64,000 bases of DNA from Forficula auricularia (GCA_024734495.1 JALMQS010000153.1:7031294-7095293); one strand, 5' to 3'. Positions 1 through 11,015 are shown, counted from the first letter of the stretch. The notes: generated from the letters alone by a model not told the origin. Numbers and translations are program-made.

Positions 1-780
1 TCAATCACACATTACCGAAACAAATTTTTGAAAATAAAAATTTTCTCAAGTCTTATGAAAAATTAAGATCTTGACACTTTCTTTTGAATTATACTACTAT
101 TAGTTGAATAGATAAAGTTAAAAAGACAACTCAAAATTCGCTTTTTGAAATATGCAGATTTCTTTTTTGCAATAAAATATATGGTTGACAGAGGAATTTA
201 TTGAGAAATTTACTTTTAAAAATCGCATAAATGCTATGTTTGGATGTAAAGATAAACAGTATTAATACAACGCATTGCCAAATCATACAAGAGCTATTAT
301 CAGCTAATTTGAATAAATCAAACTAACTTTTATATTAATTATTTTTTTTATAATTGTTTTTATTTCAAACATTTACGGCTTTCATACTATTTATTTTTTA
401 ATTCTATTATTTATCATTTGTATATTTTAACTTATTTTATTAAATATTAGATACTACACTTCTTTTGACTCAACTAGAGCGAAAAAGGACCTCCTTGAGA
501 TATTACGTCTAATATTTCCCCGATCGCTTTTCTATTTTAGTACTTAGGCTCTACTTGACAGGAGATGTAATCCAAATGCACAACATTACGCATGCTTGGG
601 CTAACAAGAACTGATAATTGTTATTCGCAAATCGAAGCAAAAGGTGCTGGAAATCTCAGCCAAGTCTACTAATCCCAATTACAAAATCAAAATGAAATTC
701 TAATGGAACTGGTAATCTTGCAATCTCAGAAACCAGATTAGGGTTTGATTTTTTTTGTTAAAGTTGGTATTGGGAAACAT
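1..780. other. No recognisable feature
   Basis: A+T-rich sequence with no long open frame, tandem repeat or inverted repeat that I can support. It is probably old intergenic or intronic sequence. Confidence 0.5.
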
Positions 781-814
781 GGACTATATTTTTATGAAAA
801 TAATTTTTATTTTA

Positions 815-1015
815 TTGACAACGTTTCATCAACTTTGTTGACTTCTTCAGGGGCTCTAAAAAGTGATAAGGCCTCAATTAATACAGATTATAACATTTTC
901 AAATCAAAATCAAAATTGATCTCAAAAATCATTACAATACATACTAAAATCAAATTAATACACACAAAAACTCATTTTACATACCAAATAGTTATCTTCC
1001 TTGCATATTTGTCAT
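815..1015 (-). mobile_element. Penelope-like element terminal remnant
   Basis: Read on the minus strand, 850-833 carries CTGAAGA, a short stem (GTCAAC/GTTGA around AAA) and GAAACGTTG. The same arrangement lies just upstream of the better preserved Penelope-like element (PLE) at 43722-43695, and the flanks resemble each other (for example ACATACCAAATAGT near 978 and CTACCAAATAGTCATG near 43810). PLE terminal repeats are known to carry hammerhead-type motifs, so this is read as a solitary PLE end. No coding sequence remains with it. Confidence 0.5.
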
Positions 1016-1121
1016 TTTTATAATTCTCTCTTAGTTACAATTAGCGAAAAACATAGCAAGTCGTGACCGATTTTCATCAATCAGATTGAAAATTTTAGAA
1101 ACTTGAAAATATCTTTCTTTA

Positions 1122-1123
1122 TA

Positions 1124-1184
<61 letters not shown>
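1122..1184. repeat. (TA)n microsatellite
   Basis: About 30 uninterrupted TA units. It is directly followed by the SINE at 1216. Confidence 0.95.
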
Positions 1185-1185
<1 letters not shown>

Positions 1186-1215
1186 ATATAGTATTTAAAA
1201 TTATATATATATATG

Positions 1216-1435
1216 TTAACGTTAGATGAACGCGAAAGTTAAAACTTTTTATCCGGCCACTGCCCTATTTTGGTGCAATTGGGACCAGACTCGTTTTGAT
1301 ACTGAACCAAGAGTTGAAAAAAGATACAGGACCCAGCCGGGTATGATCCGACATCTTCTGCGTTAAGCCCGCAAATGCCTTTTCCATTTAAGCGATGGAT
1401 CCCCTGACCAGATCCTATAATCAAATTTTATATAT
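1216..1435 (-). mobile_element. tRNA-derived SINE
   Basis: On the minus strand the sequence shows an A-box-like TCGCTTAAATGG (about 1400-1389) and a degenerate B box CGGATCATACC about 40 nt downstream, the spacing of an internal RNA polymerase III promoter. The 3' part (about 1220-1310) recurs at 1590-1660 in the same orientation and at 1684-1735 inverted, which shows that it is a repeat. A functional tRNA is excluded because the T-arm is poor and there is no acceptor stem. Confidence 0.6.
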
Positions 1436-1484
1436 ATTCAACTCTTTAGCTCGGGCGCGCTTTCTCCTATTTTCCTAATAGTAT

Positions 1485-1835
1485 GGTTCTTATAAATTTA
1501 CTACAATGCCCATCTGTCTGATTCTTTGATCGAAACAGATGAATTTTGTTCAGATATTCAATAATAAATTTTATTTATAATGTTTATATGTTAACGTGAG
1601 ATGAATGCGAAAGTTAAAACTTTTTATCCGGCCACTGCCCTATTTTGTTGCAATTGGGACCAGACTCGTTTTGATACTGAAAAATAGGGCAGTGGCCGGA
1701 TAAAAGTTTTAACTTTCGCGTTCATCTAACGTTAACATATAAACATTCTAAATAAAATTTATTATTGAATATCTGAACAAAACTCATCTGTTTCGATTCC
1801 CCAAAGAATCAGACAGCTGGGCTTTGTAGTAAATA
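1485..1835. repeat. Palindromic SINE-derived inverted repeat
   Basis: The left arm (1485-1655) and right arm (1684-1832) are near-perfect reverse complements around a spacer of about 30 nt. Both arms contain the 3' portion of the SINE at 1216, including GGCCACTGCCCTATTTT at 1636 and its complement near 1684. The result is two SINE tails head to head. The tRNA-like head is absent here. Confidence 0.75.
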
Positions 1836-2400
1836 TATATATATATATAAGTATATACATGTATCTTATCTCAAAAAACGACAAACACCAGAAACACACA
1901 AAAAACCAAAATAACCAGAGATCAAAACTGAAAAAACAAATTCAAATTCAATTCCACTTAAAAAATCAAAAAATTTCCACTTTACTAGATAAAGGAGAAT
2001 TCTTCACCATTATTATTTTTTTTTAAAGTAAAAATCAAAATTCAAAAACACATTCTATCCACCTCTTAGTTTTTATAAATGACAATAGCCAATCAATTAA
2101 TTACAGTGCCAAATTACAATTTGATGCAGTGAATTTTAGAACGGACACGCAGGGACTTTGTGCTACTATAGCTTGTTGCTAAAAAAGTATATTGATAAAA
2201 ATAAAGTATTTACTAGGTGAGACAAATTGTAATTAGGGTTTGAGTTATTACCCTTTAGTATAAATAAATAATAAAATAGATTTATTAATTGGATTAATGA
2301 TTTTTTAATTAATTTTTAATTTTATATAATTATTATAACGAAGAACAATCATAATTGTTTTTTTAATGTTTTATTCTTGTTTTGATAACAGGAATTGAAT
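1836..2400. other. Unannotated A+T-rich stretch
   Basis: Short (TA)n near 1833-1850 and otherwise nothing recognisable on either strand. Confidence 0.5.
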
Positions 2401-2464
2401 GATTTGGTGAAGAAGAAGAATGTTTTTCTTGTAGTTAGAACTCCTGACAAATAAGTTTATAAAA

Positions 2465-2510
2465 TGGGCCACTGAGGAAGTCGCTAATCAGTGACGAAAC
2501 GTTTGGCCCA
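2465..2510 (+). ncRNA. Hammerhead-like motif of Penelope type
   Basis: CTGAGGA (2472-2478), a possible 5-bp stem GTCGC/GTGAC around TAATCA, then GAAAC (2496-2500). The flanks GGGCC and GGCCC can pair as an outer stem. The layout CTGANGA-stem-GAAACG is typical of PLE terminal repeats. An extra A sits between the core and stem II, so catalytic activity is doubtful. Confidence 0.5.
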
Positions 2511-2575
2511 TTTAATTAAGAAACTTTCCGTTTGATTTAAATTCTGGTCCAACTCCCTACGATCCTTTTAAATAT

Positions 2576-2761
2576 TTGATTATGGATGCGAACAATAAAA
2601 TAATAATAATGTTTGGGGAAAATTCCGAGAGAATTTCTCCAAAATACTCCGATATACTTGAAAGTTTTACATTTCGAATGGAAACTTTGTTCCTAAAAGT
2701 TCAAGGCCATACTTCAGGTCAGCTAATAAACAAATCTAACAGGAAAAGAGGACTTAGATAA
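2576..2761 (+). pseudogene. Short ORF downstream of PLE motif, possible PLE N-terminus
   Basis: A 61-codon open frame, ending in a basic stretch (KSNRKRG). It matches no domain I recognise. The only functional hint is position: the internal ATG at 2582 (MDANNK...) starts about 80 bp after the hammerhead-like motif at 2472-2500. In the recognisable PLE at 39.2-43.7 kb the first open frame (MDGNDNN...) starts about 80 bp after an equivalent motif. It could therefore be the N-terminal remnant of a second PLE family, with the reverse transcriptase lost. Chance is a real alternative, because the frame is short and the region A+T-rich. Confidence 0.25.
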
Positions 2762-2836
2762 TAGAAGGGATGTAATTTGTAATATGTAATATAGTATTTA
2801 AGTCAAAGTCATGTTTTTTACAAAAGTATAGATATA

Positions 2837-3690
2837 CAGGGTGTTCCACAGAAAACGTTCATTAAAAGTTTTCATGAAAGGAGTTGAAAGAAAATTTTGA
2901 ACTTTGACATATTTATGTTTTGGAATCTGCTCTTTTTAAATAAATTATTATCAACATTTGGACACTTTCTGCTTTGCCGCAATCGCTATCAATTTTCTTA
3001 TTTTCTATGGAACTCCCCAAATATTTTTATATCATTAGATTAAGTGTTAAAAACTAAGATGATTTTGTATAATGCACTTGATGTCTAAAATTTATAATTT
3101 CTGAGTTATTTTAGATAGTTTGTAAAATCTACCAATTTGGCGTTCAACTTTAAAAATTAATAATTAAACTATTGTTTGTAGAATTAATTTGATCAATCAG
3201 AACTCTTAATTAGACATTAAAATCTTATTTAATCATAAAAATTCAAATCTTGTATCCAGGATGACCATAATAATTATTTATTTCTAAAAATCAAAAAGTT
3301 GTTTATAATCAATATTTTTCAAATGGAACATGGCATAAATTTTAGTATTTTTGAATTCTAAATAAAAATCCAATAGAAGTTTATTAATATTACCTATACC
3401 TAAAATGAATAGATTTTCTAAATAAAAAATATTTTAAATTTTAGACATCAAGTGCATTATACAAAATCATCTGAGTTTTTAACACTTTATCTAATGATGC
3501 AAAAATATTTGGGGGTTCCATAGAAAATAAGAAAGTTGATAGTGATTGCGGCAAAGTAGAAAGTGTCCATAAGTTGTTAATAATTTATTTAAAAGAGCAG
3601 ATTCCAAAACATAAATATGTCAAAGTTCAAAATTTTCTTTCATCTCCTTTCATGAAAACTTTTAATGAACGAGTTCTGTGGAACACCCTG
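2837..3690. mobile_element. 854-bp inverted-repeat element with TA duplication
   Basis: It begins CAGGGTGTTCCACAG and ends with the reverse complement (CTGTGGAACACCCTG). The arms are about 260-270 bp (2837-3110 and 3425-3690) with scattered differences. TA flanks both ends, the target site of Tc1/mariner-type elements. The middle has no coding capacity. It is best described as a non-autonomous TA-inserting foldback/MITE. Confidence 0.8.
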
Positions 3691-5150
3691 TATACCTACT
3701 AGTGTCCAATATTTGAGTGTAAAAAAATAGGTACCTAATAAGTTAAAATATTTTCAATTAAATACTAATAGAAATACTTAGGTATCCATTTACATACACA
3801 ATTTCAAATTTTTAAATAGATTTTTGAATCATATTTTAATAAAATTTCATAAAATCTTTACTAATTGCTAAAGGAGTGAAAATACGGATATTCAGAAATA
3901 GAAGTTTCAAAAATTATTTTATATATCTATTGTAGTAATAGCATTTTCTATTATTACAAAAATTAATGTTAATATTTTTAAAATCATTTTTATATGGTTT
4001 TATTTGACTTTGGATCTTCTTTCTGTTTGCCTTTTTGACTTGATAGAATCTCCATTTTTGTCTTAGGTAATTCTATCCAGCTAATTTTTTTGAAATTCTG
4101 TTCTGCAAGCGTAATTGCGATGACATGAATTTTTTAGAAATTAGTTATTAGAGAAAAACTTAAATTAAACTTTAAAAAGTATAATGAAAACGTTAACAAG
4201 AAATCAACAACAATATTTTATTATAGAAAAAGAACATTTTCTAATATTATATAGTCTATAGGTTTTTCTAACAGCATCAAATGCAAAGACTAAAACGTTT
4301 ATTTAAAAAAAAAAAAAGTATCTACCCAAAAAATGTCTCTACTCACATGACTAAAAATAATTTATCAATAATAATAAAGTAAGCATCATGCAGTGTATAT
4401 TTTAATTAAATTTAACGTTAAAAAACGCCTGATTTTTTTATATAGTAATGTGAATATATTTTATGGATAGATACTGGAGAATTTTTTTTACTTTTTATGC
4501 AATTTCGAGTTTAGAAAATATTTTATAAAAATATTTTTAAAATATACTTTTATTGGATACATTTATAAATAGAGTTTAGTGTTTAAAGGTAGCTTATAAG
4601 TTTTATTTATTTATTTATTATTGAACAATACTCTGAGATAGATGCCTCGTGGAGCAGATACAAAAGAAAATACAGAACAATTGAAAATAGGTAGATTATT
4701 TATTATAGATTTTCTCGGAGATGGACTGAGAGATATAAAACTGAGGTTTGAATGGAAGGCATTCCAAGGATAAATCAAAAGAATCTTAAATTAAATAAGA
4801 ATTTATCGATAAATCGAAATTTTCATATTATCCGATTGTCAGATGGCCAGACAAGGTTTCAGGAAAGACTTCTCTGTCACTTGAAATCACAAATAATTTC
4901 TGATTTTTATTTCTATTACTCAAGAAATGGAACCATTCTAATAGTACTAACGGAAAATTGCTACGAATTTAATTCAGCTGTATATTTGTAATATTGTAGA
5001 CCTTGACCATCTCATAAGAATTCTTACGGGAACATTCGGTAAAAAATTTAGTATTTGGATCTTAGATATTTTTTAATGCATCGAGGATATGAATATAAAA
5101 AATGACAAATTAGAATAAATATAAAATTTCAATAAATGAAATGGAAACTT
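3691..5150. other. Unannotated, includes diverged copy of the 5.9-7.4 kb repeat
   Basis: The segment near 4330-4470 (ACTCACATGACTAAAAATAA, then TATTTTAATT) resembles the direct repeats at 5990, 6955 and 7195. Nothing else is recognised. The open frame at 4752-4991 has no coding-like features. Confidence 0.4.
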
Positions 5151-5154
5151 TTCT

Positions 5155-5225
5155 TTTTGCATTTTTGAGCCGACGTTTCAGAAGGAAGTTCCTCCGAAAC
5201 ATCGGCTCAAAAATGTAAAATGAAA
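5155..5225. repeat. Hairpin carrying GAAACGTCGGCTC motif
   Basis: TTTTGAGCCGACGTTTC at about 5166 and its complement at about 5195 form a near-perfect hairpin around AGAAGGAAGTTCCTCC. One arm recurs at 5436-5455. GAAACGTYGGCTC resembles the 3' half of PLE hammerhead-like motifs, but the full core is missing. Confidence 0.45.
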
Positions 5226-5859
5226 AGTTTTAAATAAATCTTCTTTATTGGGAATCATCGACTTTTGATCTTTAATATATATAAAACAATAAATATTTTT
5301 AAAAAAATTCTGGGTGTCTTCAGTTCAAGAAAATAAATAAATAAACAAAACTGAGATTTGAATGGACGACAGTCTAAGAATAAATGTAAAAGATGATTCC
5401 CAATAAAATAAGATTTATTGGAAACTTTTCTTTACATTTTTGAGCCGACGTTTCAGCATACGTAGAAAAAAATCATTTGAAAATTTTGTAGTCTTACTTT
5501 ATCTATAGAAAAGCATGAGGTAAATTATGTTATAATAACATATCTATATAGGTATGCCTGAAATTAATTATTCTTATAGGTATTAGAAGTATTTTCTTTT
5601 TGGAGAAACGGGCTGATAGAATTTTAATGGAGAATTGATGGAAAGTAGCCCAAGTATAATAAAAAATAAAATTCCGAATATAAGAAATTTATTCTGAACG
5701 TCGATTTTTAAGAGAAGACAAAGTCATGTTTCAATAAATTTATTTTATTTTTCAATATTTTTGGGGTGCCTACCTTCAATTCTCCATATAAATGATTCCT
5801 TTTTGAACATTTAAGTGCTAATTTGGTATCTAAGAACTGTTTTTTGAAGTTTTCATCAC

Positions 5860-7385
5860 TTTTTGTACGCGCACCGACCAATTATTATTCTTCCTGATTA
5901 TTTTCAAATGTCATTTTGGACAAAATAACAAAAAAGTTTCCACTAAAACCAGGGAGGTGCTTAAAGGAGATTAGATTCAGACATTTCTATACTCATATGA
6001 CTAAAGATAAAAAAATGTTATAATAAAGTAATAAAATATAGTTAGCTACATATTTTAATTGAACTTCATGATAAAAACGCCCACGCGCTTTTATTTTTCC
6101 TAATATATTTTATATTTTCTAATATGGGTAGGTTCTGAAGAAAAATAATTTTTTTACTTTTACTGCATTTTAATGTAAAAATTGTTTTTGTTTTTTTAAA
6201 GAATTTTTAAAATATATTTTTATTGTACACACAGATGCATAAATAAAGTTTAATTTTTGAAAGTATGCGGATAAATTTTGATTATTATTTTTTAGGATGG
6301 TGACAGGGGTATATTTAAGATTTATTTGTGGAATAATCAATATATTTATTTTATTTAAACAAAAGATTAAAAGTTACTCATCGTAGAAAAAACATTTTTG
6401 AAAATTTTTATAGTTTTTTATTCGGACTATTATAGTATATCCCTGAAATAATGATTACTTTTTGAGTATTAAAGTTCTAATATCTAAGAACTGTGATTTG
6501 AAGGTTTCCGTTTCCTTTTGCGCACTGAACAAATAATTATTCTTCCTGATTATTTTTCAAATTTCTTTTTGGACAAAATAACAAAAAAATTCCCCTAATC
6601 AGATGTTATTTAAAAGTAATTGGATTCAATCATTTCTATACCCAGGTAGCACAAGAGATTCTACGAATATTCACCAAATATATATTCCAATTATCCACAT
6701 CAGGAGATACTTAGAATATTTGCACCGGAAAAATTCTTGGACGAATCTTCCGGGAACATCCTTTGGTGGATAATCTAAGAATGTTCAACTAAGAATATAC
6801 TAGTAAATTGAATTAAATGTCCTACACGAATATTTTAGTTTTAAGAAAATTCACAGAATATCTACGAAGATTGAAAGATTATTCACAGGATATTCAATGT
6901 CCAGAAAATATATTATCAGAATATTTATAGATTATTCTTATGCTATCTGGGTAGGTACTCACATAATTAAAAATGAAGTATATGAGTACATATTTTAATT
7001 TGATTTCATGTTAAAAATGCCCATTCTTTTATTTTTAGATTTTTTTTTGAGTTTTGTGGGTTTTCATCCCTTTGTACGTCCACCGACCAATTATTCCTTC
7101 TGGTTATTTTCAAATGTCTTTTTGAACAAAAAACTAAAAAGTTCTACTAATCAGAAGTTACTTAAAAGATATTGGATTCAGATATTTCTATAGGTACTCA
7201 CATAATTAAAAATGAAGTATAATAAAATAATAAACTATATGAGTACATATTTTAATTCTAGATTTTTGTTTTAGAGTTATGTTGGTTTTCATCCTCTTTT
7301 GGACGCCCACCGACCAATTATTCCTTCTGGTTATTTTCAAATGTCTTTATGGACAAAAACAAAAAGTTCCACTAATCAGAAGTTA
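5860..7385. repeat. Four dispersed direct repeats
   Basis: A unit beginning near CGACCAATTATT, with TTTTCAAATGTC, GGACAAAA and TGGATTCAGA, recurs at about 5876, 6530, 7083 and 7310. Units 2 to 4 continue into TTTCTATA-GGTACTCACATAATT. Spacing is irregular, so this is an array of diverged tandem duplications and not a satellite. Unit 2 is split by the MITE at 6641 and unit 4 by the element at 7386. The other units serve as empty sites. Confidence 0.75.
6641..6951. mobile_element. 311-bp MITE with CCCAGGTAGCA ends
   Basis: Terminal inverted repeats CCCAGGTAGCACAAGA and TCTTATGCTATCTGGG are flanked by TA. The neighbouring direct repeat at about 7190 reads TTTCTATAGGTACTCACA without the element, an internal empty site that confirms a TA duplication. 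Non-coding, with many GAATATTC-like motifs in the interior. Superfamily probably Tc1/mariner-type from the TA target only. Confidence 0.8.
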
Positions 7386-7613
7386 AATTGAAAGTTTCTC
7401 TTTTGCCGAGAGTAGCAGAATTTTTATAAATTGAAGGAGACGATAAATGAGTGTGTCTTTTGATGGAATTATACATTTTTAATTTATTTATTCTGTAAAT
7501 CAATTGTAATAGACTGATGAAGAGGCAAAGCTCTCGAAACTATGAGTCTCGTTATAATTAAAGTAAAAATTTATAATTCCAGCAGAAGACACACTCTTTA
7601 TTGTCTCCTTCAG
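7386..7613 (+). mobile_element. 228-bp hammerhead-bearing element with 10-bp duplication
   Basis: Flanked by perfect TCAGAAGTTA direct repeats (7376-7385 and 7614-7623). The related direct-repeat unit at about 7155 has a single TCAGAAGTTA, the empty site. Inside, arms 7429-7490 and 7560-7613 are inverted repeats (GAAGGAGAC...GTGTGTCTT) around a hammerhead fold at 7502-7560. There is no open frame. Short ribozyme elements with duplications of about 10 bp suggest RNA-mediated insertion by a partner such as a PLE. A decayed relative lies at 42450-42605. Confidence 0.7.
7502..7560 (+). ncRNA. Hammerhead ribozyme, type I-like
   Basis: Core CTGATGA (7514-7520), stem II AGAG/CTCT with loop GCAAAG, an extra C, GAAA (7536-7539), minimal stem III C-TATGA-G, then TC, giving A15.1-U16.1 and a predicted cleavage after C7548. 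Stem I pairs AATTGTAATAGA with TCGTTATAATT through an internal loop. The short stem III is typical of metazoan retroelement hammerheads. The unpaired C before GAAA departs from the canonical core, so activity is not certain. Confidence 0.65.
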
Positions 7614-7629
7614 TCAGAAGTTAGTTAAA

Positions 7630-8295
7630 AGAGATTGATTTTACTAGTTGAGGATTGTTTACCGTTCGCTAAACAATGCTATCGGTCAGTATTATTGTTC
7701 AGCATGGATAGTAAACAAGTGGACAGCGGCGAAAACCATCATCAATACTCACCGAGACATTCTATCGGACAGCGAGCAACAAGTGGATTTGCGGGTTCAT
7801 TTTGGGCAAGGCGAAGAACTTCGAGGCCCGAGCACTGAGATTGAGACTGAGACTGAGAAACCACGCACCAAGACACAAATCCACGAAAATTCGAAACGTC
7901 GCAAGGTCGAAACGTCACCGCCGCCTCCCGGCATCCATCACTTGGGAACTATGCAACCAGTGCCAAGCAAGTCGAGGGCTCACTGTTGACCCTATTGTTG
8001 TTCGTTTCGGAGGTGGTTTTCGTTTTTCGGGGAGGAGGCTCCTGCCCAATGGCAACGGAGCTCCCTCCACCAGCCACCAATGGCAGAATGGCACAATGGC
8101 AGAAGGACCCGCCCCGCACTACACCAATCCCGTCAAACTTAACTGCCGTCAAGCTAGCAACGCAACGTCTGCACTCTGCACGCACCACACCACACCACGG
8201 CTAATGGAATGGAACCAGGGAACCAACCAGTTGGCTGGCTCTGGCTGGCTGGCTGGCTGGCATAACCTATGCTTTCAGACACAACCAGAGCAACC

Positions 8296-8298
<3 letters not shown>
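7630..8298. other. GC-richer island, possibly single-copy sequence
   Basis: It stands out from its A+T-rich surroundings and contains (TGGC)n near 8231-8260. Overlapping open frames of 60-189 codons exist on both strands because few stop codons occur, and none shows a recognisable domain. It could be a 5' exon or promoter-proximal sequence of a host gene, but no TATA, splice or start context decides it. Confidence 0.35.

Positions 8299-8339
<41 letters not shown>
8299..8339. repeat. (CA)n microsatellite
   Basis: About 20 CA units. Confidence 0.95.
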
Positions 8340-8662
8340 CAGATCGAGTGAACAAAATTTCCAAAAAATAAAAAATAATTAAGCCAAGATTTTTTTTTAC
8401 CATTTACTTAAATAAAATCACTTTATACTTTGTGGACAAAACCCGTCGGTAAACTCGAGTATCAAATTTTCTGAAAAACCTTCACCTACTTTTATTAATA
8501 GGCTAGTTTTTTTTTTTTTTTTTTAATTTAATGTCCTCGGCTTATTATTATCTACCATTTGGCCAGTAACAAAATTTTATACATTCTATCAAGAATAAAA
8601 ACATAACTATAGACTCAATAGACTACATAAACAAAACAAACAAAATACCTATACATTTGAAG

Positions 8663-8958
8663 TAAAGAAAATTTTGAAAAATTTTAGAAACTTTTTAAAA
8701 TTTAAAATATAAAATACTATTAGGTAGGTTTCACATAAATAAAAGATCAGATGGTTGTTTAGCACGACTCTATATATATTTCCGGGTATAAGCCCATCTT
8801 CAGTTTCCTCTGTGAACTCCTGAAGATTGGCTTATACCCCGAAATATATATAGAGTCGTGCTAAACAACCATCTGATCTTTTATTTATGTAAAACCTACC
8901 TAGAATATATTTTAAATTTTAAAAAGCTTCTAAAATTTTTCAAAATTTTCTTTGCTTT
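8663..8958. repeat. Palindrome with two opposed hammerhead-like cores
   Basis: Arms of about 135 bp (8663-8803 and 8820-8958) surround a 16-nt spacer. Each arm carries CTGAAGA (8803-8797 minus; 8820-8826 plus), a GGG/CCC-type stem around CTTATA, GAAA, and later GTC. These are the ingredients of a PLE-type hammerhead, though stem III would have to form in TATATATA. It resembles the opposed motifs at 47.3-47.8 kb. Confidence 0.55.
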
Positions 8959-9010
8959 ATTTAAAATGTTTCACCAAGAACCCACACCATTCTCCCTTAA
9001 TAAAAAAGAA
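8940..9010 (+). repeat. Dispersed repeat, paralogue of 9835-10060
   Basis: TTTCACCAAG, then ACACCATTCTCCCTTAA at 8968-9002, matches TTTCACCAAGACCCTACAC at 9852 and ACCATTCTCCCTTAAC at 10032. The copy at 9.85 kb is split by a MITE; this one is not. Confidence 0.7.
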
Positions 9011-9299
9011 ATACATTTGCAGCAAATACAATATTTTTACCAAAATAAAAAATTTGAGATTTTTTTTCTATTTGTTGGACGAATCGTTGTAAAAATTCGT
9101 TCTTGTTTAGCACAAAATGTTTGTATTCCCAGAGCGGAGAATTGCGATTAGATTTTACACTTTCTAGCTTTAGAAATTCTGATTCAAAAATGAAGAAAAC
9201 GTAATTTTTTGAATGATTTTAATGAGATTTCAAGGGGATATATTTATAATATATAGAGAGAAATTAACAATTTATATGTAAATAAGTTTTCACTTTTTT

Positions 9300-9605
9300 T
9301 GATTTTTTCATAGAATCTGACAGAGGAAAATTAGTAAAAAGGGCGCAGATAGAATGACGTATCTAATCTTAAGAGCTAAGGCATTGCAAGGATGCCGAAT
9401 ACAAGTCAAGACCTGTTTCACACAATTATAGATTAATTTCTTAATTTTTATTATTCTAGGACGGACTTTCGACCCTTGGAAAGAAAATTGTAAATCGAAA
9501 TGAAAATCAGATTTGAATTTATCATTTGAAATTATACCTATTAATTCACCGAAACTACAAACAGCATATACCAAGTCTTGAAAAAGTTTCACTTTTTCCT
9601 CCAAT
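9300..9605. repeat. Dispersed repeat shared with 48.77-49.11 kb
   Basis: GTCAAGACCTGTT, then TTAATTTTTATTATTCTAGG, then GGACTTT match 48838-48905, and a GTCTTGAAAAAGTTTCACTTT segment matches near 49020. Orientation is the same. Identity of the family is unknown. The minus-strand open frame here is not conserved in the other copy. Confidence 0.55.
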
Positions 9606-9871
9606 TTTTTTATTTATTCATCTTTAGAAATGCATAAAACTTGAAGAAAAATCATTTTCAAGAATGTTTTTTCTTAAAGTAGGTACCTAAATAATGAAAA
9701 TTTTTTTAAAAAATTTAAATTTATAAAAATTCTAGGTAGGTTTCACAAAAATCAAAGACAAGATGCTTATTATTATTTTTTTGAAATATAGCTATAATTT
9801 TAATATTTTTAATTTTTTTTTTAATTTTCATTAACTACTTTATGAAAATATGTTTCACCAAGACCCTACAC

Positions 9872-10026
9872 CGAGGGGTGAACCAAGATTGGAATTAGGT
9901 GAAGACGTCTTTGGAATTATTTTGGAATTCATTAGATAATGCCCCTTCATCTATTGTCGTCTACTTGGAAATGAAAGTGGAAGTGGAAGGAGGTGTACAC
10001 GATATTAAGTCGCGGTTAACCCCTCG
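9872..10026. mobile_element. hAT-type MITE, copy 1
   Basis: Begins CGAGGGGTGAACC and ends GGTTAACCCCTCG. Perfect 8-bp duplication CCCTACAC on both sides. The paralogous sequence at 8976 shows the uninterrupted target. Non-coding; body contains GTGTACAC and GGAATTCATTAGATAAT as in the seven other copies. Confidence 0.9.
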
Positions 10027-10134
10027 CCCTACACCATTCTCCCTTAACAAAAATGTTTTTTTCGATTTATTTGTGTGTCTGTATGAGTGGCAGATTTGGA
10101 CATCAAAAATAACTCAAAAAGGAAAGGTTTAGAT

Positions 10135-10285
10135 TTTGGATATTATTCCGGCAACATGTGGTTCGTTGAAAAATACAGAAAACCTGAAAAATGATGGCTA
10201 GGTTTATTTGTAAGCTGCACTTTCCTTGAAAATTCGACTTTGTATTCCTAGACTTAGATGAAAAAAAAATATCAAATCACCAAAA
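10135..10285. other. Nothing recognised
   Basis: A+T-rich spacer between the MITE and the foldback at 10285. Confidence 0.4.
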
Positions 10286-11015
10286 TTGGAATTTTTAAAA
10301 TTAAATAAATACAAATATTTTATATAAAAAACAATCTTCAAACGTTTAATTAGAATACCAAACTTTTTCCAAAAAATTTTCCCTTTATCAATGGAAATTT
10401 GAAAAAATTTGAAAAAATACTTACACAACTATAAAGAAGAAATATTTTGAAAATAGACAATGATACAGATTGTCTTGGAAATCAAATTACCTTGAATGAC
10501 AATAAAAAATATAAAATGATTATTCTCTAAAACTTTGTGATAATTCGAAATCCATATCTGACAATTTGTTAATTGAATTTTTATTTTTCAAAATTTCAAT
10601 TATTTTCAAAAAAATTAATCTTTTTTTCTAAATTCCGGTCGTTACCTAAAAAAAATGAAAATTTAGAAATGATCGAGATTTTAATACACAAAAATTTTAA
10701 TTAACAAAAGGTCAGATATAGACTATATTTTGATAAATATTACAACAAACTTTAGAGAATAAAATAATTTATTAATTTTTCGTAAATATTTATTTTTTAC
10801 TTTTATTCAAAGTAATTTCATCTCTAACAAGACAATCTGTAGGTACTTATTATTGTCTATTTTCAAAATATTTATTTGTTTATAAGTTAATTTATCTTTC
10901 TTTTTTAAAGAAAATTATTTTTTCAAATTTGTTAAAATTTCTATTGACAAATAAGAGAGAATTTCTCCCGAAACATTTGATATTCTAATTAAAGCTTGAA
11001 GATTGTTTTTTTTTT
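10285..11015. repeat. Diverged foldback repeat of about 730 bp
   Basis: AAAACAATCTTCAAACGTTT near 10328 pairs with AAAGCTTGAAGATTGTTTTT near 10990. AATATTTTGAAAATAGACAA at 10442 pairs with TTGTCTATTTTCAAAATATT at about 10852. ATTCTCTAAA near 10523 pairs with TTTAGAGAAT near 10751. The arms are old and gapped. CCCGAAAC near 10966 hints at a PLE-type motif, but no full core is visible. Confidence 0.55.

Noticed and set aside
7648..8371. Overlapping open frames of 60-189 codons as a gene
   Set aside because: Open on both strands because of higher GC and simple repeats; no domain, no conserved start, the longest ends in the (CA)n run.
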